64,000 bases of DNA from a bacterium (lineage in GTDB: Bacteria > Elusimicrobiota > Elusimicrobia > Elusimicrobiales > UBA9959), in assembly GCA_021811315.1 (NCBI GenBank), contig JAJZPF010000003.1, forward strand, positions 1 to 64,000, written 5' to 3'. Of this stretch, positions 50,247-58,675 are shown in pieces. Each line of letters begins with the position of its first letter. The stretch's first letter is position 1. Under the pieces are notes generated by a model. The model made no database searches, was not told where the DNA came from, and saw only the letters and a list, made by a program, of their open reading frames with translations. The position numbers and the translations under genes are program-made.

Positions 50247-51314
50247 ATGGGAACCGAGAAACAAAAAAAACCGCTCCGCGTGCTGGTCATCCTGGAAATG
50301 GGGCTCCAGTTCCCCAGCGGTTTTCTGCGCGCCTGGATCTACAGGGACCATTTCGCGCGGGCCGGCTGGACGGCGAAATTCGTCAGCCATAATTTCACCG
50401 GGCCGCTGCTCTGGCATCTCAAACCGCTGTTCAGGCTGTACCGGTACCTCAATGAGCTCCGGCTGGTCCGCCTCGCCGGCTCATACGACGTCGTGTATAT
50501 GTCCAAGGTGCAGTCCCTGCGCCTGGTAACGATGCTGCGGCGCGGGACCAAGGCGCGGCTGGTGCTGGATTTCGGCGACGCGGTCTGGATGCCGCGCTAC
50601 GAGAACCCCGAATTCAGCAGCCTCCTGCCGCTGGTGGACGCGGTAACTACGGATAACGAACTTACGGCGGCATATGTGAGGCGGTTCAACGCTAATTGCA
50701 CGATCGTGCCCGATTCGCCGCAGATAGAAATGTTCGACGAGATGCGCGGCAAGGTCCGGAAAAGCGCCGAAGGCCCGGTGACCCTTGGCTGGGTCGGCTC
50801 GCAAAGCACCGCTTATAACCTTTTTGTGATCTGGGAGGCCCTGGAACGCCTGTTCATCAAGCATCCCGATATCCATTTGCGCCTGCTCGGGACCGGCAGG
50901 GACCCCGGCGTGCTCCCGCCTTTTGAGAAAGTGAGGTATTCCTGCCTGGAGTCCTACACGCAGGCGGAGATGATCCGCGAAGTCCTGAAAATGGACATAG
51001 GCCTGTTCCCGCTCCAGGACGTGGAGGCTTCGCGCGTGCGCGGCGTCCTGAAAGCCAGCGTCTACATGAGCGGGGAGGCAGCGGTGGTTTCCTCGCCGGT
51101 GGGGCAATGCGCCGAGTTTATAAAGGACGGGGTCAACGGCCTGCTGGCCGGTTCCGTGGACGAGTGGGAGCGGAAGCTGGACCTGCTTATAAAAGATAAA
51201 AAACTCAGGCTCGCGCTTGCGAAAGGCGGCCTGGAAACAGTGCGCGGAAACCTCACCCTCGACCGCGCTTTCGCCACCCTGCGCCCGGTAATAGAAGGAG
51301 AAAATCATGTCTGA
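50247..51314 (+). CDS. Glycosyltransferase (GT4-like)
   Basis: The 355-aa protein has a GT-B-type C-terminal half: LGWVGSQSTAYNL, HLRLLGTG, DIGLFPLQDVEASRVRGVLKASVYMSGEAAVVSSPVG, where the last stretch replaces the usual E-x7-E with a divergent form. The N-terminal domain contains QFPSGFLRAWIYRDHFA. It probably adds one sugar of the repeat unit. It overlaps the following SDR gene by 8 nt. Confidence 0.85.
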   Translation: MGTEKQKKPLRVLVILEMGLQFPSGFLRAWIYRDHFARAGWTAKFVSHNFTGPLLWHLKPLFRLYRYLNELRLVRLAGSYDVVYMSKVQSLRLVTMLRRGTKARLVLDFGDAVWMPRYENPEFSSLLPLVDAVTTDNELTAAYVRRFNANCTIVPDSPQIEMFDEMRGKVRKSAEGPVTLGWVGSQSTAYNLFVIWEALERLFIKHPDIHLRLLGTGRDPGVLPPFEKVRYSCLESYTQAEMIREVLKMDIGLFPLQDVEASRVRGVLKASVYMSGEAAVVSSPVGQCAEFIKDGVNGLLAGSVDEWERKLDLLIKDKKLRLALAKGGLETVRGNLTLDRAFATLRPVIEGENHV

Positions 51315-52269
51315 AGCGCCACGCGGCAAGGTCGGCAAACTGGTGATCACCGGTGCGCTCGGGCATATAGGCTCGCGCTTTATCCACGGCATACGCCCCG
51401 GCGACTACAAAGAAGTGCTGCTGATAGACAATCTCCTGACCCAGCGGTATTGCTCTTTATTCAATTTGCCCGAAGGCGTGCCTTTCAAATTCATTGAAGC
51501 CGATATCTGTTCCTGCGACCTGAAGGCCCTGCTGAAAGGCGCGGACGCCGTGCTTCACCTTGCGGCTATCACCAACGCGGAAGGCAGCTTCGATAAACAA
51601 AAACAGGTGGAAGAAGTGAACTTCGAAGGCACGAAGCGGGTGGCCGAAGCCTGCGTGGCCAATGGCTGCGGGCTTATCTTTCTTTCGACCACCAGCGTAT
51701 ACGGAACCCAGAGCGACGTCGTGGACGAGGGCTGCGCAATAGACTCGCTGAAGCCGCAGAGCCCTTACGCCGATAGCAAGCTGAAGGCGGAGCGGCTGCT
51801 GGCGGAGCTCGGCAAAAGCGCGGGCCTCAAATTTATCACCTGCCGGTTCGGAACTATCTACGGGGCTTCGATAGGAATGAGGTTCCACACCGCCGTCAAT
51901 AAATTCGTCTGGCAGGCCTGCATGGGAATTCCAGTGACCGTCTGGCGGACGGCGATGGACCAGCAGCGGCCGTACCTGGACCTGGGCGACGCCGTGCGCG
52001 CCATAAACTTCATCCTTGCCGGCGGCAGGTTCGATAACGGGCTTTATAACGTGCTCACGGACAACGCTTCCGTGGCCGACATCCTGGCCGCTATAAAGAA
52101 GTATATCCCCGACCTCGGGGTAAAGCTCGTGGACTCTCCCATCATGAACCAGCTTTCCTACCGGGTGGCCTGTGAGAAGTTCCGCGCCCTGGGTTTTGAA
52201 TTCGAGGGCGACCTCGACGCGGCCGTTAAAAACACCATCGGCCTGCTGCGGCAGGCGCAGGGAAGATGA
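51307..52269 (+). CDS. NAD-dependent epimerase/dehydratase (SDR), second copy
   Basis: The 320-aa extended SDR shows TGALGHIGSRF (about 15-25), VLHLAAITNAEGSF, LSTTSVYGTQ and the catalytic SPYADSK (Tyr-x3-Lys). It is probably a sugar-nucleotide epimerase or dehydrogenase. Its ATG has GGAG 7 nt upstream inside the previous gene, and its stop overlaps the flippase start by 4 nt. Confidence 0.9.
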   Translation: MSEAPRGKVGKLVITGALGHIGSRFIHGIRPGDYKEVLLIDNLLTQRYCSLFNLPEGVPFKFIEADICSCDLKALLKGADAVLHLAAITNAEGSFDKQKQVEEVNFEGTKRVAEACVANGCGLIFLSTTSVYGTQSDVVDEGCAIDSLKPQSPYADSKLKAERLLAELGKSAGLKFITCRFGTIYGASIGMRFHTAVNKFVWQACMGIPVTVWRTAMDQQRPYLDLGDAVRAINFILAGGRFDNGLYNVLTDNASVADILAAIKKYIPDLGVKLVDSPIMNQLSYRVACEKFRALGFEFEGDLDAAVKNTIGLLRQAQGR

Positions 52270-53813
52270 ATTCCGAAAAGCCTGCCACGGGCGGCGCTCA
52301 CGGCAAAGGCCTGGCCGGGAATATCCTGTCCATAACCGTTTTCAGCGTAGCCTCCCCGTTCATCACTTTCTTTATACAGGTAGTTATCGCCGCCTATTTC
52401 GGCGCCACGGCGCTGATGGATGCCTTCCTGGCGGGCGTAACCCTTCCTTTATATGTGGTCGCGGTGCTCCTAGGCTCGGCAGTGCCGGTCTTTATCCCTA
52501 TCTTTGTCGGAAAGCTAGCACTGAATCAGGAGAAAGCCGCCTGGCAGCTGGGGGCTTCTGTCCTGGGTTTTACCCTGCTGGGCACTTCCGCGCTGGCCAT
52601 GGCGGGTATAGTTTTTGCCGAGCCCCTGTTGCGCATAACCACCCCCGGGATTTCCGGCGAGTCCATGCGCGCGGCCGTTCTGGTCGCCCGGATCACCTGG
52701 GTTTCCATCCCCGCCTCCGCGCTGACGGCTTTTCTGACCGGGATCTACCAGGCCCGCGGGCGCTTTATCTGGTCATCTGCCGTTCCGGTGATAGGCACTG
52801 TCGTAAACCTCGCTCTGCTGTTTTTTTTAATACCGATATTCGGTATTTCCGGGGTAGCGGCTTCGGCAACCATATCGCTGGTCCTCCAGTTGATGCTTCT
52901 TCTCCCGGTGCTTAAAGACCGAGGAGTCAGTTCTTACTTTAACCTTCGCGGTCCGGGACTGGGCGAAATCGGCCGCCTGGCCTTCCCGATGATATTGTTC
53001 GGCATCCTGACAAAATGCACGCCTATCGTGGAGCGCAACCTGGCGTCGGGGATGGGGCAGGGCAGCATTTCACACCTCGGTTACGCGTTCAGGCTGATGA
53101 CGATCTGTTCGTTCATTATCTCTACCGGAATCGCGACGGTCGCTTTTCCCAGAATGGCGCTGGAAAGCGCGCTGGCTGATGTCAAAAGTCTGTGGAAAAC
53201 GATCTCGGTCAGTTTCCGGATGCTGTTCCTGGTAGTAGCGCCTGCTATAACCTTGGGCGCCGCTCTGGCGCTCCCGCTGGTGTCCGCGCTGTTCGAGCGC
53301 GGTAAATTCACCGCGGCGGATTCCCTCGCCGTCTGCGGACTTCTGCGGATCTACCTGCTGGCTTTAGTGGCGGCCTCTCTGGGAAATATAAGCGGCCGGG
53401 CTTTTTTCGCTATTAAAGACACCCGCACCCTCGCGATCTTCGGCACGCTGGAAACAGTCGCATATGTGATCTATACCTCGGTCCTCGCTTCCCGCTTCGG
53501 GGTGAAGGGGATAGCGTGGGGCTATGTCATCTACTTCTGCATCTCTTTCTCCTGGCACTTCTTCCTGCTGAAGTACCGGTTCGGCAGAGAAGATTCCGGA
53601 ATCTACAGGTCTTTTGGCCTGACCATAGCCTGCGCCTGCGCCGCCGGCCTGGCGGCTTGGTTCGCTAAAGGTCTGCTGCCTGGAGCCTGGCTACAGCTAG
53701 GTGGCGGGATAGCTGCTGGTGCAATGGTTTATCTGGCGGGCCTCAAGCTTTTGGAGTCAGATGAATTAGACCTGTTCCTGAAACACACGCTGAGGCGTAG
53801 CCGGGAAATATAA
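52266..53813 (+). CDS. MurJ/MviN-like lipid flippase
   Basis: The 515-aa protein has about 14 transmembrane helices and MviN/MurJ-family features: AYFGATALMDAFLAGVTLP at the start, GIYQARGRFIWSS, and LASGMGQGSISHLGYAFRLM. MurJ flips lipid II, but relatives inside polysaccharide clusters act on other lipid-linked oligosaccharides; the position as last gene of this cluster supports export of its glycan. No Wzy polymerase or Wzz chain-length protein is seen. Confidence 0.85.
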   Translation: MNSEKPATGGAHGKGLAGNILSITVFSVASPFITFFIQVVIAAYFGATALMDAFLAGVTLPLYVVAVLLGSAVPVFIPIFVGKLALNQEKAAWQLGASVLGFTLLGTSALAMAGIVFAEPLLRITTPGISGESMRAAVLVARITWVSIPASALTAFLTGIYQARGRFIWSSAVPVIGTVVNLALLFFLIPIFGISGVAASATISLVLQLMLLLPVLKDRGVSSYFNLRGPGLGEIGRLAFPMILFGILTKCTPIVERNLASGMGQGSISHLGYAFRLMTICSFIISTGIATVAFPRMALESALADVKSLWKTISVSFRMLFLVVAPAITLGAALALPLVSALFERGKFTAADSLAVCGLLRIYLLALVAASLGNISGRAFFAIKDTRTLAIFGTLETVAYVIYTSVLASRFGVKGIAWGYVIYFCISFSWHFFLLKYRFGREDSGIYRSFGLTIACACAAGLAAWFAKGLLPGAWLQLGGGIAAGAMVYLAGLKLLESDELDLFLKHTLRRSREI

Positions 53814-53977
53814 AGAGATACCTGTGAGGAAAGGCCTTGCGCGGAATTTCAGATCGAAACAAAGATTCCGGATACTAAGGGCTTGATTAACAATAAAAGG
53901 GGCCCTCAAGGTTTATAAAACTCATTTGAAATATGTTTGTAGTCATTAACCCTGAATACCATGAAAAGGGTATTTAA
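53814..53977. other. AT-rich intergenic stretch after the polysaccharide cluster
   Basis: First half of the 353-nt gap 53814-54166. Base composition drops sharply compared with the preceding genes. I see no gene, no clear terminator for the flippase gene and no repeat here; the second half holds the candidate RNA listed next. Confidence 0.5.
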
Positions 53978-54006
53978 TTAGAGAAAATTCTGAGGTATGC
54001 TATCAT
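53978..54006 (+). promoter_or_regulatory. Candidate promoter upstream of a short structured RNA
   Basis: TTAGAG (53978-53983), 17 nt, TATCAT (54001-54006) matches four of six bases at each box, with optimal spacing. Start would be near 54013. Confidence 0.4.
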
Positions 54007-54012
54007 GGGAGA

Positions 54013-54088
54013 TAGGTTGCATTAGGTTTTATCAGGGCAAAAGAGGCTTAATGTGGAAGCGGGCACAGGATTGGTAACCCGCTTTTTT
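54013..54088 (+). ncRNA. Candidate small RNA or attenuated 5' leader
   Basis: A transcript of about 75 nt would fold into an 8-bp helix, GCATTAGG with CTTAATGT (54019-54026, 54047-54054, two G-U pairs, 20-nt loop containing GGGCAAAAG), and then a strong terminator. The ending in TTTTTT lies 79 nt before the ATG of the exported CsgG-like protein gene, so it is either a free small RNA or a premature-termination leader. I cannot match it to a known riboswitch. Confidence 0.4.
54057..54088 (+). terminator. Rho-independent terminator upstream of the CsgG-like gene
   Basis: AAGCGGG (54057-54063) pairs with CCCGCTT (54078-54084) across a 14-nt loop and runs into TTTTTT. No coding gene ends just before it, which is why an RNA or attenuator is proposed. 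Confidence 0.75.
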
Positions 54089-54166
54089 AATTTATTCCAC
54101 TGGAACAGCTAGCGCTTAAAGCTAAGCGAATTCTCAGCGGCAGATTGTCTCCATCTTCTAGACCAT

Positions 54167-55297
54167 ATGACAATAAGATATTGGATGTTAGCGTTCGCGC
54201 TCATAATTGTGCCAGGTATTTCTGCCAATTCATCAGCTAAAGATATTCCGGGGAATGGTACGGAGAAGGTGCAGGATTTGATCAGCTCAAAATCGCCTGT
54301 AGAAGCGCAAACCCCGGCAAATCCGGCCGAACCGGCGAATCCAGGGCAGAATCCTGTAAAACCGGCGGAGCCTGGCAATCTTGGTAAGAATGAAACACCG
54401 TCAAAGTCAGAAACACCAACTGAGCCCTCAAAACCCGCGGATTCACTGAATAAAGGAAATCCGACTGAAGAAACGCCTTCCGGTACCAAGCCGGCCGATC
54501 CCGGAGAAAATCCCGCCGAACCGGGCAATAAAGGAGAGCCTAACGGGGATAAAGAGCTTAAAGATAGCGCTAAGTCTGACGACTCCGGGAAAAACGCTAA
54601 AGATAAGAAAGACAAAAACGATAAAGATTCAAAGGGTAAAAAGGATAAGTCCGGAAAAGGCGGAGACTCCGGAGGCGGAAAGGGCGTCCCTGCCCCAAAG
54701 GGCGGCGCCTCAAGGCTGGGTCCGGCCGCGGGCGCAGCAGGCGGTGGGCTTATCGGCGGAATGCTGCCCGGGGGGAAAAAGGAAGCGAAGAAAGAAGAAA
54801 AACCGGGAAAGCCGGCTAAATCAGCTCTTAAAGAAGTCGCTGCTTCCAGTGAAACCGTAAGAAAGGCGGAGCCTGTCCAGGCCTCAACCCAGGCAACAGT
54901 CGCCGGGTCGCTTTACTCTGCCGGGAAGGGAGAAAGGATAGCTGTGATAGATTTCGAAGGAGAGTCGGGGGCCGAATTTGCCGCGCTCCTGTCTTCGGCT
55001 TTAAGCTCGGATTTGAAAGTTTATGATCCTAAAAAGCTGGCGGCTAAAAAGTATACTGCCGCAGCAATAAATGGAATTTCAGTCAGAAAAATAGCTTCGG
55101 AGATCGGTGTTGAATATTTAGTAACCGGCAAGGTAAGTAAAAAAACCTCCACGCTTTCCATAATCTCCATATTCCTGCGCGACGGCCAAACCGGCGATAC
55201 AAAAATGACCGATAATCAAAATATAAGGTCCTCCGGAGATCTTGAAACTGCCGTGAGAAACGCCGCAGGAAAGATAAAAGAAAATATAAATCCATAA
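54167..55297 (+). CDS. Exported low-complexity protein with C-terminal CsgG/FlgO-like domain
   Basis: The 376-aa protein has a signal peptide (about 1-25), then about 190 residues of low complexity: PAEP/PANPGQNP-type proline, glutamate and asparagine repeats, then lysine/aspartate-rich KDKKDKNDKD and glycine-rich GGG blocks. The C-terminal 130 residues (IAVIDFEGESGAEFAALLSSAL, then ISVRKIASEIGVEYLVTGKVS) resemble the CsgG/FlgO/LpoB-like fold of outer-membrane-associated proteins. The linker could span the periplasm or cell wall. Start could be ATG 54167 or 54185; neither has a strong ribosome site. Leads the five-gene exported-protein cluster. Confidence 0.7.
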   Translation: MTIRYWMLAFALIIVPGISANSSAKDIPGNGTEKVQDLISSKSPVEAQTPANPAEPANPGQNPVKPAEPGNLGKNETPSKSETPTEPSKPADSLNKGNPTEETPSGTKPADPGENPAEPGNKGEPNGDKELKDSAKSDDSGKNAKDKKDKNDKDSKGKKDKSGKGGDSGGGKGVPAPKGGASRLGPAAGAAGGGLIGGMLPGGKKEAKKEEKPGKPAKSALKEVAASSETVRKAEPVQASTQATVAGSLYSAGKGERIAVIDFEGESGAEFAALLSSALSSDLKVYDPKKLAAKKYTAAAINGISVRKIASEIGVEYLVTGKVSKKTSTLSIISIFLRDGQTGDTKMTDNQNIRSSGDLETAVRNAAGKIKENINP

Positions 55298-55336
55298 GCG
55301 CGTATTAAAGTTGTGTTCAGCTGGATAAGGATAAAA

Positions 55337-58300
55337 ATGAAAGCCAATTTAATAAAGAACGGAATCTGCTTTAAAAAATGCGCTTTAATGTCTGTTCTTT
55401 GCTTCTTGCCTCAACAAAGAGCCGAAACAACAGCGAACCAAGTTTTGCCTGCGCAGGTACGACTTGCACCCGCTCCGTATTTAGTTAAGTATATCCAGGA
55501 AAAATTCGATGCCCCGCAAGTTGCGGAGGCATTTAGGTATTCCGAGGGGGTGAAGCTGGAGAGAACTGTCGATGGAATAAAGCTTAAAACAGGTAATCTC
55601 GGTTTGTCCGAGTCACAGGCCGCGCTCAAACCGGAAGAAGCAAAAGCCCTTGAAGCTATTGCGTTCAGGGACAATTCTAAGGAGAACGGCCTTCCGGTAT
55701 TTACGCTTGGGAATACCATAGGCTCAGGCAACGTCATCAGCTATAAAGGCAATGTTTTAAGAGTAAGGCATATTGCGAAAGGCGGGAAGCTTTCCAGGGC
55801 CGCTGTTGACGGCGGCGTGGTGGAGTATTCTGAGGCTTATCCTGACACAAATATCCTCTACGTGCTGTCCACCGGCCGCTGCCAGGAAATGCTTCTCTTG
55901 AAATCTGAAAAAGCGCCGAAACAGTTTGAATATGAGTACTCCAAAGAAATAGCCCTCAATAAGATGGGGGAGATAGTTGTGGACGGACTTAGTCTGTCTC
56001 GCCCGGTTATCTTTGATGCGGCGGGCAAGCGGGTTGACGGATACTACCGAAAAACTGGGAAAAAGAGGGTTTTGCTCTCGTTCAATAGAGCGGGGCTGCA
56101 ATACCCGCTATTAATCGATCCGACCTGGCAGGCTTCGACTGGCTCAATGGGCGCAACAAGGTATCTTCATACCGCAACATTATTACCCAATGGCAAAGTG
56201 TTGATAGTCGGTGGTACGAATGGCTCAAGTTCCCTTTTATCGGCTGAGTTGTATGACCCGGTAACCGGCACATTTTCCGCCACCGGTTCAATGAGCACAG
56301 GAAGGAAGTTCCACACCGCGACACTGCTGCCCAATGGGAAGGTGTTGGTGGCTGGCGGGAGCGGCGTCTCAGACCTAACCTCGGCGGAATTATACGATCC
56401 CGCCGTGGGAACATTTTCCGCCACCGGTTCGATGAGCGGCGCCCGGTCCGGGCATATCGCTATATTACTGCCGAATGGAAAAATATTAGTAGCCGGCGGA
56501 TATAGCGGAAGCATATATAATTCCTCGGCTGAATTGTATGATCCTGCCGCAGGGACATTCGCGGTCACCGGTTCAATGAGCGTGGGGCGTGGGCAGTATT
56601 CCGCTACATTGCTGCCGAACGGGAAGGTGTTAGTGGTCGGTGGAGACAGCACAGGCGCAGCCATAGTCGCCTCAGCTGACTTGTACGACCCCGCCGTCGG
56701 GACATTTTCCGCCACCGGTTCAATGAGCGCGGCGAGATTCAGGCATTCCGCTACATTGTTGCCGAGCGGCAAGGTATTAATCGTCGGAGGCGCCAACAGC
56801 TCAACCCTTTCCTCGGCCGAGTTGTACGACCCCGCCGCCGGAACATTTTCAGCCACAGGTTCAATGAGCGGGATAAGGCAGGGCCCCATGGCAATGCTGT
56901 TGCCGAATGGGAAAGTGCTTGTGACCGGGGGCGCTGACGCTAGTACCGCCCTTTCTTCGGCGGAGTTATACGATCCCGCAGCCGGGACATTTTCTGCCAC
57001 CGGTTCAATGAGTGAATTCAGGTCTTCCCCTACTGCGACATTGTTGCCGAACGGAAAAGTCTTGATTGCCGGTGGACATAATGGCAGCGCAGCTGTCTCA
57101 TCCGCTGATTTGTACATTCTTTCCGGAGGAAGCGGAACGTTTTCCACTACAGGCCCTATGAGCGCGGCTAGGCAGCAGCATAAGGCAATATTGCTGCCAA
57201 ATGATAAGGTTTTGGTTGCGGGAGGATACAACGGGGCATTTCTTTCCTCAGCCGAGTTGTACGATTCGGTTTCTGGTCTATTCTCTGGTACGGGGTCTAT
57301 GAATGAGGCAAGGTGGGATCAGACCTTGACTTTGTTGCCTAACGGCAAAGTCCTGGTCGCTGCCGGAAATAATAATGGTTCAACCTGCACCGCCGATCTA
57401 TATGACCCGGCCATAGGGATATTTTCTCCCACAGGCTCGATGATAGTCTGCGGTATAAGAAACAGGCATACTGCGACATTGCTAAAGAATGGGAAGGTGT
57501 TGATCGCTGGGGGATATGATAATTCAGCGTCTCTTTCCACCGCTGAGCTCTATGACTACTCTGCCGGAACATTTTCAGTCACGGGTCCATTAGGTGCAGC
57601 AAGGCGGTATCATACAGCGACCCTACTGCCAAATGGTAAAGTTTTGGTCGCGGGCGGGAGTTCTGATGGGAGCTCAGGTCTTTCCTCAGCTGAACTGTAC
57701 GATCCTTCCACGGGAATATTTTCTGCTACCGGATCAATGGGCGGCGTAAGGTTGCACCATACTGCGACTTTATTGCCAAATGGCAAAGTTCTGATAGCTG
57801 GCGGCGGCCTTTCCTCAGCTGAGTTGTACGACACCTCTACGGGAATATTTTCAGCCACGGGATCAATGAATGAGCCAAGAAGCCTTCACTCCGCCACTCT
57901 CCTCCCCAACGGAGCGGTTCTTATTGCGGGAGGGACCGGAACTTCCACTTCAGAGTTATATGACCCCTCGTCGGGAGTGTTTTCGCCTGCGGGATCAATG
58001 GCTGTTGCGAGAGGGTATCATGCGGCAGTGCTTTTGTCGAACGGCAAGGTGTTGCTGGTTGGTGGAAGCGGTAGCGGATATCTTTCTTCGGCTGAGCTAT
58101 ATGACACCTTGTTTGGGCAAGTGTTAACGGGCAAAGTGACAAAATCTGACGGGGTTACGGGAATTTATGGGGCAACGGTTGAAGTGCTGCAAGGCGGCAG
58201 TCTTCTTGCGCAGACAACCGCCTCTTCATCAGGTAATTATTCAATAACTCTCGCAGCCGGAGTCTACGATGTTCGGGCAAGCACAGCTGGATACCAATCT

Positions 58301-58675
58301 TTGTTAAAAGCTGGAATTTTAGTCGCCGCCGGACAGGCAACAATAGCAAATTTCACTTTGCTCGAATCCTCGGAGCAAAAACCACAGGTGGAGTATAAAA
58401 CAACGCTTGGTGATAATTTGTTCAATCCAAGGACTGGCGGGACTTCTAAAATAAAGTTAAGCGTTCCCTCTTCTGGCAGAGTGTCGCTTAAGATATACAA
58501 CCTGGCAGGGAAGCCTATACGCACGCTTTTTGAAGGCGAACTCGCCGCTGGTGAGGCTCAGAAAGACTGGGACGGGAAAGATGACAGCGGGCGGTACGTG
58601 GTCCCAAGCGTTTACTTCCTATACTATGTGTATCCAGGCGGCAAAGAAGTCAGGAAGATAGGGGTTAAAAGATGA
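55337..58675 (+). CDS. Large exported kelch-repeat protein with FlgD/T9SS-like C-terminus
   Basis: The 1112-aa protein has an N-terminal export signal (about 1-37), a leading domain (about 40-260) with YSEAYPDTNILYVL-type sequence, then 14 tandem kelch-like repeats of about 47 aa (DNA 56143-58125), each built on GSM-x-x-x-R-x-x-HTATLLPNGKVLIAGG followed by SSAELYDPxxGTFSxT. Next come a carboxypeptidase-regulatory-like beta domain (GKVTKSDGVTGIYGATVEV...) and a C-terminal FlgD/T9SS-like segment (NPRTGGTSKIKLSVPSSG, WDGKDDSGRYVVPSVYFLYY, ending KIGVKR). The two propellers implied by 14 repeats suggest a surface binding or scaffold protein. ATG 55337 has AGG upstream. It overlaps the next gene by 4 nt. 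Confidence 0.85.
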   Translation: MKANLIKNGICFKKCALMSVLCFLPQQRAETTANQVLPAQVRLAPAPYLVKYIQEKFDAPQVAEAFRYSEGVKLERTVDGIKLKTGNLGLSESQAALKPEEAKALEAIAFRDNSKENGLPVFTLGNTIGSGNVISYKGNVLRVRHIAKGGKLSRAAVDGGVVEYSEAYPDTNILYVLSTGRCQEMLLLKSEKAPKQFEYEYSKEIALNKMGEIVVDGLSLSRPVIFDAAGKRVDGYYRKTGKKRVLLSFNRAGLQYPLLIDPTWQASTGSMGATRYLHTATLLPNGKVLIVGGTNGSSSLLSAELYDPVTGTFSATGSMSTGRKFHTATLLPNGKVLVAGGSGVSDLTSAELYDPAVGTFSATGSMSGARSGHIAILLPNGKILVAGGYSGSIYNSSAELYDPAAGTFAVTGSMSVGRGQYSATLLPNGKVLVVGGDSTGAAIVASADLYDPAVGTFSATGSMSAARFRHSATLLPSGKVLIVGGANSSTLSSAELYDPAAGTFSATGSMSGIRQGPMAMLLPNGKVLVTGGADASTALSSAELYDPAAGTFSATGSMSEFRSSPTATLLPNGKVLIAGGHNGSAAVSSADLYILSGGSGTFSTTGPMSAARQQHKAILLPNDKVLVAGGYNGAFLSSAELYDSVSGLFSGTGSMNEARWDQTLTLLPNGKVLVAAGNNNGSTCTADLYDPAIGIFSPTGSMIVCGIRNRHTATLLKNGKVLIAGGYDNSASLSTAELYDYSAGTFSVTGPLGAARRYHTATLLPNGKVLVAGGSSDGSSGLSSAELYDPSTGIFSATGSMGGVRLHHTATLLPNGKVLIAGGGLSSAELYDTSTGIFSATGSMNEPRSLHSATLLPNGAVLIAGGTGTSTSELYDPSSGVFSPAGSMAVARGYHAAVLLSNGKVLLVGGSGSGYLSSAELYDTLFGQVLTGKVTKSDGVTGIYGATVEVLQGGSLLAQTTASSSGNYSITLAAGVYDVRASTAGYQSLLKAGILVAAGQATIANFTLLESSEQKPQVEYKTTLGDNLFNPRTGGTSKIKLSVPSSGRVSLKIYNLAGKPIRTLFEGELAAGEAQKDWDGKDDSGRYVVPSVYFLYYVYPGGKEVRKIGVKR
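56143..58125 (+). repeat. 14 tandem kelch-coding repeats (about 141 bp each)
   Basis: Each unit encodes a GSM...LLPNGKVL..GG...SSAELYDP...TGTFS module. The units are diverged at DNA level but share blocks such as TTGCCGAATGG-like cores, so slippage or recombination could change copy number. Confidence 0.85.

Noticed and set aside
47693-50290. 865-codon open frame on the minus strand across the sugar genes
   Set aside because: It spans three clear plus-strand genes with overlapping stops and starts; the translation has no domain signature and is histidine/arginine/valine-rich as expected for antisense GC-rich DNA.
54013-54088. c-di-GMP (GEMM) riboswitch
   Set aside because: A GGGCAAA-like loop is present, but the rest of the GEMM core and its second helix with tetraloop receptor are not visible, so I keep only an unnamed RNA candidate.
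56143-58125. CRISPR-like or satellite repeat array
   Set aside because: The regular 141-bp period is explained by kelch protein repeats in one open frame; units are diverged and have no spacers.
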